Shown piece after piece: positions 45,194 to 53,653 of a stretch of 64,000 bases of DNA. The notes under the pieces were generated by a model. That model did no database searches and had not been told where the DNA came from. It saw nothing but the letters and a program-made list of their open reading frames with translations. The number at the start of each line of letters is the position of its first letter. The stretch's first letter is position 1. The stretch lies in assembly GCA_910584615.1 (NCBI GenBank), contig CAJUAM010000012.1:8212-72211 (forward strand), written 5' to 3'. Position numbers and translations under genes: made by a program. This DNA comes from an uncultured Dorea sp. Its GTDB lineage: Bacteria > Bacillota > Clostridia > Lachnospirales > Lachnospiraceae.

Positions 45194-46735
45194 ATGACTG
45201 GCAAGGATAAAAAGACAGAAGATTTGATTGAAGATATCCAGGATATTGAAGAAACGGTGAAAAAAATCTATGACGAAGAAGATTCCGATAAGAAGAAAGA
45301 TAAAGGCAGGAGAAAAAAGAGGCGGCGCCGCAAAAAGGGCAAAACAGGCAAAAAGGTACTGCTCTCTATAGGGATTGTTACCGTCCTTCTGACTGCGTCA
45401 TACTTTGGGATAGCCATGTACTTTAACAGTCATTTTATGTTTGATACTAAGATCAACGGAGTGGACTTTTCGCTGAAGGATGTCAGTGAGGTTGAGAGTT
45501 ATCTGAAGAAACAGGTGGCTGATTATACATTGACGCTGGAAGAATCAGACGGCAGCAGAGAGATCATTAAGGGAGCGGATATTGATATCGAGTTTACGTC
45601 CGGAGAGCGTTTAAAGCAGCTTGCTGAGGGTCAGCAGAAGCTTTTGTGGGTGAAATCTTTGTGGGAACCGACAGAGATCGAGTCAAAGGTCGGTGTAAAG
45701 TACAATGCAGATAAGCTAAATGAGGTGATAGATAAGCTCAAATGCATGGACGAAGATAAGCAGAAAGCTTCTAAAAATGCCTATCCGGCTTTTAAAGACG
45801 GTAAGTTTGAAGTGGTGCCGGAGGTTATCGGAACAAAGATAGATGATGAAAAATTCCGGGCAGCAGTGACTAAGACGATTGACGGATTTATAAGCAATGT
45901 GAATCTCAGGGAAGAGGACTGCTACATTCTTCCGAAGTATACATCAGAATCTAAAGAAGTCATCGAAGCGGCAGAAAAGATGAATAGTTATCTTGGGGCC
46001 AAGATTACATATGATTTTGGATCAAAGACAGAGGTTGTGGACTCTGCTGTGATATCTGAATGGATCAAGATCAATAAAAAGAAGATGAAGGTGACCTTTA
46101 ATGAGGATGATGTAAAAGAATATATTAAGAAACTGGCAGAGAAGTATGATACAAAATATAAAGCGAAGGAATTTACGACTGCCGATGGAGATACGGTAAA
46201 GGTAGAAGGCGGAAGTTACGGATGGCAGATCAACCAGGATGCGGAATATGAAGAATTGACAAAAGATATTAAAAAGGCACAGGTAGTAACAAGAGAACCT
46301 AAGTATAGAAGTAAGGCGGCTTCTCATGATGGTGCCGGAGTCGGCAGTACTTATGCGGAGGTAGATCTTACAGACCAGCATATGTATTTTATCAAGAATG
46401 GAAAGGTTGTACTGGAAACTGATATTGTTACGGGAAACCCTAATAAAGGGAACGCGACTCCGCAGGGTGTCTATACGTTATCATATAAGACGCTGAACGC
46501 GACGCTGCGCGGTGAGAAGAAGGCGAACGGTGAATATTCCTATGAGACTCCGGTGAAGTATTGGATGCCGTTTAACGGAGGGATCGGCTTCCATGATGCT
46601 ACATGGCAGTCTTCTTTCGGAGGGGACAGGTATAAAAGCCATGGCTCCCATGGATGTGTGAATATGCCTAAGGAGAAAGCAGGAAAGCTTTATGAACTGA
46701 TCAGCGCGGGCATACCGGTTGTGTGCCATTATTAA
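45194..46735 (+). CDS. L,D-transpeptidase (YkuD) with PG-binding domains
   Basis: This is a 513-aa membrane-anchored cell-wall enzyme. It has a charged cytoplasmic head with a Lys/Arg block (about 32-55), one membrane span (about 56-77), two PG_binding_4-type repeats (about 80-370) and a YkuD catalytic domain (about 390-513). The active-site motif HGSHGCVNMP contains the catalytic Cys, with His in GIGFHDATW. It would form 3-3 cross-links in peptidoglycan or attach proteins. It is a monocistronic gene between divergent aroC and tgt. Confidence 0.94.
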   Translation: MTGKDKKTEDLIEDIQDIEETVKKIYDEEDSDKKKDKGRRKKRRRRKKGKTGKKVLLSIGIVTVLLTASYFGIAMYFNSHFMFDTKINGVDFSLKDVSEVESYLKKQVADYTLTLEESDGSREIIKGADIDIEFTSGERLKQLAEGQQKLLWVKSLWEPTEIESKVGVKYNADKLNEVIDKLKCMDEDKQKASKNAYPAFKDGKFEVVPEVIGTKIDDEKFRAAVTKTIDGFISNVNLREEDCYILPKYTSESKEVIEAAEKMNSYLGAKITYDFGSKTEVVDSAVISEWIKINKKKMKVTFNEDDVKEYIKKLAEKYDTKYKAKEFTTADGDTVKVEGGSYGWQINQDAEYEELTKDIKKAQVVTREPKYRSKAASHDGAGVGSTYAEVDLTDQHMYFIKNGKVVLETDIVTGNPNKGNATPQGVYTLSYKTLNATLRGEKKANGEYSYETPVKYWMPFNGGIGFHDATWQSSFGGDRYKSHGSHGCVNMPKEKAGKLYELISAGIPVVCHY

Positions 46736-46808
46736 TATGACAATGAGGGGTTAAAAAACCTTATTGGGCTGAATTTAATCAAAAATAAGAATAGAGAAGG
46801 ATCATAGC

Positions 46809-47951
46809 ATGTATGAATTGCTGAAGACAGACGGGGCTGCAAAGCGGGGCAGGCTTACTACGGTGCATGGAACTATTGAGACTCCGGTATTTATGAATGT
46901 GGGGACCGCAGCGGCTATTAAAGGCGCGGTTGCCACAACGGATCTGAGGGGGATCGGGACACAGGTGGAACTGTCCAACACGTATCACCTTCATGTGCGC
47001 CCCGGAGATAAAGTAGTGAAGGAGTTAGGCGGATTACATAAGTTTATGTCATGGGACCGTCCCATACTTACGGATTCGGGCGGGTTTCAGGTGTTTTCGC
47101 TGGCAGGTTTAAGAAAGATAAAGGAAGAAGGGGTTTACTTTAATTCCCATATTGACGGAAGAAAGATATTCATGGGACCGGAAGAGAGTATGCAGATACA
47201 GTCGAATCTGGCTTCCACGATAGCTATGGCATTCGATGAATGTCCTTCCAGTGTTGCGGACAGAGAATATATGGAAAAGTCTGTAGACCGTACGACAAGG
47301 TGGCTGATCCGCTGTAAGGCAGAGATGGAGCGGCTGAATCACCTTCCGGATACACTCAATCCCCAGCAGATGCTATTTGGGATCAATCAGGGGGGTGTAT
47401 ATGACGATATCCGTATCCGCCACGCGAAGGAGATCGCGGCGCTTGATCTGGACGGATACGCAGTGGGCGGTCTCGCGGTGGGAGAGTCTCATGAAGAGAT
47501 GTATCGGATCCTTGATGCGGTTGTCCCGTATCTTCCGCAGGATAAGCCTACTTATCTCATGGGCGTCGGAACGCCGGAGAATATCTTAGAGGCAGTAGAT
47601 CGGGGTGTCGACTTTTTTGACTGTGTTTATCCCAGCCGGAATGGAAGGCATGGACATGTCTATACGAATTATGGAAAATTGAATCTGTTCAATGCCAAGT
47701 ATGAGCTGGATACGAGCCCGATCGAAGAAGGCTGCCAGTGTCCGGCATGCAGGAATTATTCCAGAGCTTATATCAGACATCTGCTGAAGGCGAAGGAGAT
47801 GCTTGGCATGCGTCTTTGTGTGCTGCATAACCTGTATTTTTATAATAAGATGATGTATGAGATCAGAAAGGCTGTCGGATCGGGAAGATATAAGGAGTAT
47901 AAGAAGGAAAAGATTGCCAGGATGAGACAGGGCGGCAGCAGTGATTTATAA
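46809..47951 (+). CDS. tgt: tRNA-guanine transglycosylase
   Basis: This is a 380-aa enzyme that exchanges G34 for the queuosine precursor in tRNAs with GUN anticodons. The catalytic region is ILTDSGGFQVFSL near residue 90 and FFDCVYPSRNGRHG near 265. The zinc site is CQCPAC with a downstream LHNLYFY His. The length matches the family. It is followed by yajC, a common Firmicutes neighbour. Confidence 0.97.
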   Translation: MYELLKTDGAAKRGRLTTVHGTIETPVFMNVGTAAAIKGAVATTDLRGIGTQVELSNTYHLHVRPGDKVVKELGGLHKFMSWDRPILTDSGGFQVFSLAGLRKIKEEGVYFNSHIDGRKIFMGPEESMQIQSNLASTIAMAFDECPSSVADREYMEKSVDRTTRWLIRCKAEMERLNHLPDTLNPQQMLFGINQGGVYDDIRIRHAKEIAALDLDGYAVGGLAVGESHEEMYRILDAVVPYLPQDKPTYLMGVGTPENILEAVDRGVDFFDCVYPSRNGRHGHVYTNYGKLNLFNAKYELDTSPIEEGCQCPACRNYSRAYIRHLLKAKEMLGMRLCVLHNLYFYNKMMYEIRKAVGSGRYKEYKKEKIARMRQGGSSDL

Positions 47952-47977
47952 AATATATATGAATTAACAAATTTTAC

Positions 47978-48006
47978 TTGATGAAAAATGTATTATTGTG
48001 TATGAT
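47978..48006 (+). promoter_or_regulatory. Promoter of yajC
   Basis: TTGATG (47978-47983), 17 nt, TATGAT (48001-48006), 35 nt before the yajC start. This allows expression independent of tgt. Confidence 0.65.
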
Positions 48007-48041
48007 AGCAATAGTGTTTAAATTTAGTAGGAGGAATGAAT

Positions 48042-48350
48042 ATGTTCAGTTTAGCAACGCAGAATACGGCCGGACCAAGTGGTATGATCATAGTCGTACT
48101 TTATGTAGCACTTTTTGCCGGTTTTTATTTTTTCTTTTTGAGACCTCAGAAGAAAGAGCAGAAGAGGGTTCAGGCTATGATCTCAGCTCTTGAAGTAGGA
48201 GATACGGTACTTACTACAAGTGGGTTTTACGGTGTGGTTATTGATATCACCGATGGAGATGTTATCGTAGAGTTCGGAAGCAACAGAAACTGCCGTATCC
48301 CGATGCAGAAAGCGGCGATCGCGCAGGTTGAGAAGGCAACGGCTGAGTAG
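48042..48350 (+). CDS. yajC: Preprotein translocase accessory subunit YajC
   Basis: This is a 102-aa single-span protein of the SecDF-YajC complex: an N-terminal membrane helix (about 15-35) ending FFFLRPQKKEQKR, then the conserved LEVGDTVLTTSGFYGVV and IVEFGSNRNCRIPMQKAAI. AGGAGG at 48029-48034 fits ATG 48042 (7 nt). The in-frame ATG 48036 is too close. secDF is not in the window. Confidence 0.95.
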   Translation: MFSLATQNTAGPSGMIIVVLYVALFAGFYFFFLRPQKKEQKRVQAMISALEVGDTVLTTSGFYGVVIDITDGDVIVEFGSNRNCRIPMQKAAIAQVEKATAE

Positions 48351-48390
48351 ATTAAGAGGCACAGACAGGATTTATGACCATATTTTAGAG

Positions 48391-48429
48391 GGACTTTTGT
48401 ACAGAAGGTCCTTCTTTTTTTGCTTTTTT
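48391..48429 (+). terminator. Terminator of tgt-yajC
   Basis: The stem GGACTTT/GAAGGTCC (48391-48411, with wobbles) is followed by TTCTTTTTTTGCTTTTTTT. Confidence 0.9.
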
Positions 48430-48553
48430 TAGTCAAAGTGCTATTAGACAAAGACAGGGCTGTTATGGTAAACTATGACATTGGAACAGCAATTAAAGGG
48501 ATTGCAGAGGAATCTATAAGATTATCATATGAAAAATAAGCAGGAGGAAAAAT

Positions 48554-50815
48554 ATGCTTAGAGATGAATTGAACAATCTTTTACAAAAAAGAAACCAGAA
48601 GATGATCGGTGAGGCGGACGACCGTGAATTATATGGCGCTTTGCTGGAATATACGAAAGAAAAACTCAAAGATACACCGGTGATACAGGGCGATAAGAAA
48701 TTATATTACATATCGGCAGAGTTCCTGATCGGAAAACTTTTGTCCAATAATCTGATCAACCTTGGCATTTATGATGAGGTGGCAGAGATTTTAAAAGAAT
48801 ACGGAAAAGACCTGGCGCGTATTGAGGAGATAGAGCCGGAGCCGTCCCTTGGAAACGGAGGGCTTGGAAGACTGGCAGCATGTTTTCTTGATTCGATCGC
48901 CACATTAGGAATGTCAGGCGACGGAATCGGACTTAATTACCATATGGGTCTTTTTAAGCAGGTTTTTGAGAACAGAAGGCAGAAGGAAGTACCGAATCCA
49001 TGGATAGAAAAAGAAGGATGGCTGAACGATACAGGGATCTCTTTTGAGGTGCCTTTCCGTGATTTTACTCTGACTTCTCAGCTTTATGATATTGATGTGG
49101 CAGGGTATGAGAATGGTAAGAACAAGCTTCATCTTTTTGATGTAAAGAGTGTTGATGAAGGAATCATACAGGACGGGATATCATTTGATAAAAAAGAGGT
49201 GGCGAAGAACCTTACTTTATTCCTGTATCCGGACGACAGTGACGTGGCAGGGAATCTCCTTCGGATCTACCAGCAGTACTTTATGGTGTCAAACGGGGCT
49301 CAGTTGATCCTCATGGAATGTGAAAAGAAGGGCTTTGATCTTCGCAAGCTCCATGAACATGTGGCAATTCAGATCAACGATACACATCCGTCCATGGTGA
49401 TCCCGGAGCTTATCCGTCTGCTTGTTAATAAGAAAATTGACTTTAATGAAGCAATAGAGATCGTAGAGAAGACATGTGCCTACACAAATCATACGATCCT
49501 TGCGGAAGCGTTGGAAAAATGGCCGGTTTCCTATCTGGAACAGGTAGCTCCGCAGATCGTGCCGATCATCAGAGAACTGGATGTACGGGTGAAGGCAAGG
49601 TATAACAATCCGGAAGTAGCGATCATCGACGGACAGGACCGTGTTCATATGGCCCATATGGATATTCATTATGGCTACAGCGTGAACGGCGTGGCAGCGC
49701 TTCATACAGAGATATTGAAACATTCGGAACTTAAGCCATTTTATGATATCTATCCGCAGAAATTCAATAATAAGACTAATGGAATTACCTTCCGCCGCTG
49801 GCTTCTTCACTGTAATCATGAGCTGACACAGTGGATCGGCAAATATGTGGATGGATTTGAAAAGGATGCAGATAAGCTCAGCGGATTATTAGAATATGTG
49901 GATAATGAGGCTGTGCTTGATGAACTTCTGGCTGTGAAGCATGAAAAGAAAAAGGAACTTGCGTTATATCTTAAGGAGACGCAGGGACTGACGCTGGATC
50001 CGGATTCTATTTTTGATATCCAGGTGAAGAGACTGCATGAGTATAAGCGTCAGCAGATGAATGCGCTGTATGCTATTTACAAATATCTGGAGATCAAGGC
50101 GGGAAGGAAGCATGCTACTCCTATCACTCTGATCTTTGGCGCTAAGGCGGCTCCGGCTTATCATATCGCGAAAGATATCATCCATCTTATCTTGTGCATT
50201 CAGGAGCTGGTAAAGAGCGACCCGGAAGTTTCGCCGTATCTGAGTGTTGTTATGGTGGAAAATTATAATGTTACAATGGCAGAACATTTGATTCCGGCCT
50301 GTGATATTTCGGAACAGATATCACTTGCGTCTAAGGAAGCCTCAGGAACCGGCAATATGAAGTTCATGCTGAATGGCGCGGTGACTCTTGGAACCGAAGA
50401 CGGGGCGAATGTGGAGATCCATGAGCTGGTAGGAGATGAAAGTATCTATATTTTCGGAGAGAGCAGCGATCAGGTGATCAACCATTATAAGAACTATGAT
50501 TACCGCGCGGCGGATTACTATATCAATGACGGGCAGATCAGGGAGCTTATCAACTTTATCATCAGTCCTGAGATGATGAAGCTTGGAGAGCCTTATCATC
50601 TGCTGCGGATCCATGCGGAGCTGATTCAGAAAGACTGGTTCATGACCCTTCTTGATCTGAAAGAGTATATCAGCGCGAAGGAGCGGGCATACAAAGATTA
50701 TGAAGACCGCAGAATGTGGAGTAAAAAGATGCTTGTAAATATCGCGAAAGCAGGATATTTCTCATCAGACCGTACGATTGCGGAGTACAATAAAGATATC
50801 TGGAAATTAAAATAA
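48554..50815 (+). CDS. glgP: Glycogen/starch phosphorylase
   Basis: This 753-aa GT35 enzyme releases glucose-1-phosphate from alpha-glucans. It has EPEPSLGNGGLGRLAACFLDS near the N-terminus, NDTHPSMVIPEL in the middle, and the PLP region with Lys in SLASKEASGTGNMKFMLNGA (about 596-615). At about 750 aa it is of the compact bacterial type without long allosteric extensions. It is monocistronic, with AGGAGG before it and a strong terminator behind. Confidence 0.96.
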   Translation: MLRDELNNLLQKRNQKMIGEADDRELYGALLEYTKEKLKDTPVIQGDKKLYYISAEFLIGKLLSNNLINLGIYDEVAEILKEYGKDLARIEEIEPEPSLGNGGLGRLAACFLDSIATLGMSGDGIGLNYHMGLFKQVFENRRQKEVPNPWIEKEGWLNDTGISFEVPFRDFTLTSQLYDIDVAGYENGKNKLHLFDVKSVDEGIIQDGISFDKKEVAKNLTLFLYPDDSDVAGNLLRIYQQYFMVSNGAQLILMECEKKGFDLRKLHEHVAIQINDTHPSMVIPELIRLLVNKKIDFNEAIEIVEKTCAYTNHTILAEALEKWPVSYLEQVAPQIVPIIRELDVRVKARYNNPEVAIIDGQDRVHMAHMDIHYGYSVNGVAALHTEILKHSELKPFYDIYPQKFNNKTNGITFRRWLLHCNHELTQWIGKYVDGFEKDADKLSGLLEYVDNEAVLDELLAVKHEKKKELALYLKETQGLTLDPDSIFDIQVKRLHEYKRQQMNALYAIYKYLEIKAGRKHATPITLIFGAKAAPAYHIAKDIIHLILCIQELVKSDPEVSPYLSVVMVENYNVTMAEHLIPACDISEQISLASKEASGTGNMKFMLNGAVTLGTEDGANVEIHELVGDESIYIFGESSDQVINHYKNYDYRAADYYINDGQIRELINFIISPEMMKLGEPYHLLRIHAELIQKDWFMTLLDLKEYISAKERAYKDYEDRRMWSKKMLVNIAKAGYFSSDRTIAEYNKDIWKLK

Positions 50816-50832
50816 GGTGAACAGACCTGAAA

Positions 50833-50885
50833 GGTCCTGCGGTTCATGCGGATGTTTGTATGAATGCGGCAGGATCTTTTTTGTA
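50833..50885 (+). terminator. Terminator of glgP
   Basis: A long stem, GGTCCTGC...GCAGGATC with an inner TTCAT/ATGAA extension, is followed by TTTTTTG, 17 nt after the stop codon. Confidence 0.9.
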
Positions 50886-50948
50886 TTATCAGATTTGATT
50901 GATACCAGATAAGGATAAGTTTTTTGACCTATACATAGGTTCTTTTGA

Positions 50949-50977
50949 TTGAGTACCAGCTTTTCATATGTTATAAT
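50949..50977 (+). promoter_or_regulatory. Promoter of the small toxin mRNA
   Basis: TTGAGT (50949-50954), 17 nt, TATAAT (50972-50977). The predicted start near 50984 leaves a leader of about 75 nt before the toxin ATG. Confidence 0.75.
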
Positions 50978-51057
50978 GAACTCGTGTAATTGAAAAGAAA
51001 GTAGGATGCGACTTTCCGGTGGATGCCCTCTAGTCTAACGAAAGAGGGTGATGCCCT

Positions 51058-51138
51058 ATGAGTATAATGGAAGTTCTTACATTATTACTTGTATTGTTTG
51101 CGGCTCTGTCTTACATAGACAATCATAAAAAGAAATAA
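51058..51138 (+). CDS. Holin-like small hydrophobic toxin (type I TA)
   Basis: A 26-residue peptide, MSIMEVLTLLLVLFAALSYI followed by DNHKKK, is one membrane helix with a short basic tail. This is the pattern of the Firmicutes putative holin-like toxin (Hol_Tox/TxpA-like) family. The ribosome site AGAGGG (51043-51048) can pair with CCCTCT (51026-51031) in the leader, so translation would be blocked until the hairpin opens. The direct repeat GATGCCCT (51022-51029 and 51050-51057) brackets this hairpin. The stop codon lies inside a 14-bp terminator stem shared with the antisense RNA. Family assignment is by pattern only. Confidence 0.75.
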   Translation: MSIMEVLTLLLVLFAALSYIDNHKKK

Positions 51139-51223
51139 GCATCCCTACCGCCCAAGTTTGGATGCTTATTTCTTATAATCATTTTTACTGAGGGCAATCG
51201 GAGATTCAATTCCGATCACTTCT
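51125..51223 (-). ncRNA. Predicted antisense RNA antitoxin
   Basis: A minus-strand promoter, TTGAAA (complement of 51253-51258), 17 nt, TATAAT (complement of 51230-51235), predicts a transcript from about 51223. It would fold an ATCGGA/TCCGAT hairpin and stop at the shared stem with TTTCTTTTT, at about 51125. It is tail-to-tail complementary to the last roughly 50 nt of the toxin mRNA. Transcription itself is inferred. Confidence 0.65.
51131..51173. terminator. Bidirectional terminator of the toxin and antitoxin
   Basis: Perfect 14-bp arms (AGAAATAAGCATCC, 51131-51144, and its complement at 51160-51173) enclose a 15-nt loop. T-rich runs follow on the minus strand (TTTTT) and less tightly on the plus strand. 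Confidence 0.85.
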
Positions 51224-51229
51224 AAGTAG

Positions 51230-51258
51230 ATTATACATGAGAGCTGCTTGATTTTCAA
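51230..51258 (-). promoter_or_regulatory. Promoter of the antisense RNA
   Basis: On the minus strand, TTGAAA, a 17-nt spacer and a perfect TATAAT. No gene on that strand could use it other than the antisense RNA. Confidence 0.75.
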
Positions 51259-51399
51259 GTGGCTCTTTATATTATTTATCAGCTACTTAATTTTTATCCT
51301 TATCTGGTTTCATTCTTATGACAAAGATAGTAAAAATTGTATGGAGATTCTGACAGTGTGATGTTATGATAAAAGAAAGAGAAAAAGGAGGCTTGTATT

Positions 51400-52101
51400 A
51401 TGGGAACACCGCACAATGCAGCAGAAAAAGGTCAGATCGCGAAGACAGTTTTAATGCCGGGGGATCCGCTTAGGGCAAAGTATATTGCAGAAACTTATTT
51501 AGAGCAGCCGGTCTGTTTTAACACAGTCCGGAATATGTTTGGATTTACGGGAACTTATCATGGAAAAGAGGTTTCGGTCATGGGAAGCGGTATGGGGATG
51601 CCGTCGATCGGTATCTATAGTTATGAGCTGTATCATTTTTATGACGTGGAAAATATCATCCGCATCGGTTCGGCCGGCGCTATGCAGGATGATGTAAATG
51701 TGATGGATCTCGTCATTGCTATGGGAGCGTGTACGAATTCCGGTTATGGGGAGCAGTACCAGATCCCGGGCTCGTTCGCGCCGATCGCTGACTATGGGCT
51801 TTTAGAAAGAGCGGTCAGGGCAGCAAGAGACAAGGGCGCGAATGTGAAGGTAGGAAACGTACTGTCCTCAGATGTGTTCTATCATGACAGGGAGGATTTT
51901 AATGACCGGTTTAGACGCATGGGGGTATTAGCTGTTGAGATGGAAGCGGCAGCACTTTACATGAATGCGGCGAGGGCAGGAAAGAAGGCGCTGTGTATCC
52001 TTACTATTTCTGACCATCTGTACAAGGAAGCATCTCTTAGCGCGAAGGAGCGGGAGACAGGATTTCATCAGATGATGGAGACTGCGCTCGAGATCGCGTA
52101 A
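51400..52101 (+). CDS. deoD: Purine nucleoside phosphorylase DeoD
   Basis: This is a 233-aa hexameric-type PNP that cleaves purine nucleosides to base and (deoxy)ribose-1-phosphate. Motifs are VLMPGDPLRAKYIAE (phosphate loop), GSGMGMPSIGIYSYEL, RIGSAGAMQ, LAVEMEAAALYM and the catalytic Asp in TISDHL. It heads a nucleoside-salvage cluster with the membrane protein and cdd downstream. Confidence 0.97.
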   Translation: MGTPHNAAEKGQIAKTVLMPGDPLRAKYIAETYLEQPVCFNTVRNMFGFTGTYHGKEVSVMGSGMGMPSIGIYSYELYHFYDVENIIRIGSAGAMQDDVNVMDLVIAMGACTNSGYGEQYQIPGSFAPIADYGLLERAVRAARDKGANVKVGNVLSSDVFYHDREDFNDRFRRMGVLAVEMEAAALYMNAARAGKKALCILTISDHLYKEASLSAKERETGFHQMMETALEIA

Positions 52102-52167
52102 CAGGTCATTGAGGGGGACTTCAGCATATACTTTGCGCCGCAGCGTACAAAAGGAGAGGTGGTTTCC

Positions 52168-52875
52168 GTGAAAAAAATCAGCATCAGTAATGAGCTGATC
52201 TATGTACTGGCAGTGATCGTGCTGTCATTTGCGACAGCTATGCTGGCAGCAGCTGATCTTGGGATGTCTATGGTAGTAGCTCCGGCTTATATCGTCAGTC
52301 TTAAGGTCAAAGCTTTGACTTTCGGACAGGCAGAATATATTGTACAGGGGATGCTGTTCATACTTTTTTGTGTCCTGATGAAGAAGGTGAGGAGATTGTA
52401 TTTCTTTTCTTTTGTGTCGGGGCTTATTTACGGCGCGGTTCTTGACTTTTGGCGGATGGTGATCCCGCATTTTGATCCGGAACGGTTTGCGCCGGGTTCT
52501 CTGCCGCTTTCTATCCGCATTGTATACTTCGTTGTGGGATTTTTACTGAATTCGCTGGGTGTTGCGCTTTATTTTAAGACGTATTTTTATCCGCAGGTGT
52601 ATGAGTTTTTTGTAAAGGGGATCAGCAGACAGTTTAAGATCGCACTGCCTAAGTTTAAGATCAGGTTTGATATGACATGTCTTGTGATTGCCATAGTATT
52701 GTCTTTTTCATTATTTTACGGACTTGTGGGAATCGGTGCGGGGACGGTGGTGCTGGCTTTCGGCAATGGAGCGCTGATTGGGTTTTACGGACAATGGATG
52801 GATAGACATCTGGATACATGGGACAGATGGGAGAGGTTGTCAGAAAGGTTTGAGAATGGATTTTCTTTAAAGTAA
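52168..52875 (+). CDS. YczE/YitT-like (DUF6198) membrane protein
   Basis: This is a 235-aa membrane protein with about five or six helices: NELIYVLAVIVLSFATAMLAAADLGMSM at the N-terminus, FSFVSGLIYGAVLDFWRM and VGIGAGTVVLAFGNGALIG. It belongs by pattern to the DUF6198/YczE-type family. The function is unknown. Its place between deoD and cdd suggests a link with nucleoside or pentose transport, which is only inference. GTG 52168 lies 8 nt after AAGGAGAGG. The GTG at 52159 overlaps that site. Confidence 0.8.
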   Translation: MKKISISNELIYVLAVIVLSFATAMLAAADLGMSMVVAPAYIVSLKVKALTFGQAEYIVQGMLFILFCVLMKKVRRLYFFSFVSGLIYGAVLDFWRMVIPHFDPERFAPGSLPLSIRIVYFVVGFLLNSLGVALYFKTYFYPQVYEFFVKGISRQFKIALPKFKIRFDMTCLVIAIVLSFSLFYGLVGIGAGTVVLAFGNGALIGFYGQWMDRHLDTWDRWERLSERFENGFSLK

Positions 52876-52922
52876 GATATTGGTTGAAGATATTTTGTGA
52901 TCATGGGGACAGGAGGGAAATT

Positions 52923-53327
52923 ATGATACAAGAAATGATAAAAGAGGCGTTTGGAGCACTTAAGTATTCTTACTCTCCCTACTCTCATTTTAAGGTGGCG
53001 GCAGCGCTGCTTACAAAGAGCGGGAAGATCTATACCGGATGCAATATTGAGAACGCTGCGTACTCGCCTTCAAATTGCGCGGAGCGGACGGCGGTTTTCA
53101 AGGCAGTGAGCGAAGGAGATAGGCTTTTTAAATCTATCTGCATTGTCAATGAGGATGCGAAAGGCAATCACGATTACTGCCCGCCCTGCGGGGTGTGCAG
53201 GCAAACGCTGATGGAATTTGTCGATCCGAAGAAGTTTCAGGTGATTCTGGCAAAGAGTGAAAATGAGTATAAGATATATACGCTTAACGATCTCCTGCCG
53301 CTAGGGTTTGGACCGGAGAATCTTTAA
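52923..53327 (+). CDS. cdd: Cytidine deaminase
   Basis: This is a 134-aa zinc enzyme that deaminates (deoxy)cytidine. Zinc and catalytic residues are seen in NCAERTAVFKA (Cys-Ala-Glu) and PPCGVCRQTLMEF (Cys-x2-Cys). N-terminal substrate residues are YSPYSHFKVAAAL and GCNIENAAYSPS. It is the last gene of the deoD cluster and is followed by a very strong terminator. Confidence 0.97.
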   Translation: MIQEMIKEAFGALKYSYSPYSHFKVAAALLTKSGKIYTGCNIENAAYSPSNCAERTAVFKAVSEGDRLFKSICIVNEDAKGNHDYCPPCGVCRQTLMEFVDPKKFQVILAKSENEYKIYTLNDLLPLGFGPENL

Positions 53328-53336
53328 AAGAGGTCA

Positions 53337-53381
53337 GAGGCAAAGTTTTATTGGAACAGAATAAAACTTTGCCTCTTTTTT
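53337..53381 (+). terminator. Terminator of the deoD-cdd cluster
   Basis: A 16-bp stem, GAGGCAAAGTTTTATT with its complement (53337-53375), is followed by TTTTTT. It marks the edge of the conserved chromosome before the accessory region. Confidence 0.95.
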
Positions 53382-53394
53382 ACTGTTATATTGG

Positions 53395-53421
53395 TTTCGC
53401 AGATTCTCCTAATCTGCGAAA
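53395..53421 (+). repeat. Left inverted recombinase site (27 bp)
   Basis: TTTCGCAGATT, a 5-nt core CTCCT, then AATCTGCGAAA: perfect 11-bp palindromic arms. It matches the right site (54805-54831) at 25 of 27 positions in inverted orientation, with the core reversed. Confidence 0.85.
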
Positions 53422-53653
53422 TTGAAACAAATAGTTTATTAATACATATTTATATCGACATTACTCTATCACATCTTAATCTAAATAACAATGCTTTTTT
53501 CGAAATTAATTACATGCCAAATTATTCAAGTATTCAGAAAAAGACTGATATAATGATGAAAAAATGCTATTTTTATTGCAAAGAGTAACCCTGAAAATAT
53601 TTTATGGTCAATTTCTGGGTCAGAATCACACAAACAAAAGATGGAGGATTATT

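Noticed and set aside
46519..46540. Nine-base match (AAGGCGAAC) to the sequence after the putative guide-RNA scaffold
   Set aside because: It lies inside the L,D-transpeptidase coding sequence and not at a promoter. A match of this length is expected by chance, and the guide boundary is unknown.
46741..46767. CAATGAGG...CCTTATTG hairpin behind the L,D-transpeptidase gene
   Set aside because: The stem is 8 bp but no T-run follows, so it is not a rho-independent terminator. No other role could be supported.
51051..51128. Alternative frame starting at ATG 51051 in the toxin leader
   Set aside because: The start lies only 2 nt after the ribosome site, and the peptide lacks the hydrophobic-helix-plus-basic-tail pattern. 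The frame from 51058 fits better.
51174..51399. Riboswitch before deoD
   Set aside because: The region holds the antisense RNA promoter and AT-rich sequence. No purine-riboswitch core or other known aptamer pattern was recognised.
53395..53421. Palindrome read as a second terminator of cdd
   Set aside because: There is no T-run after it, and a strong terminator already ends at 53381. Its inverted copy at 54805 shows it is a recombination site.
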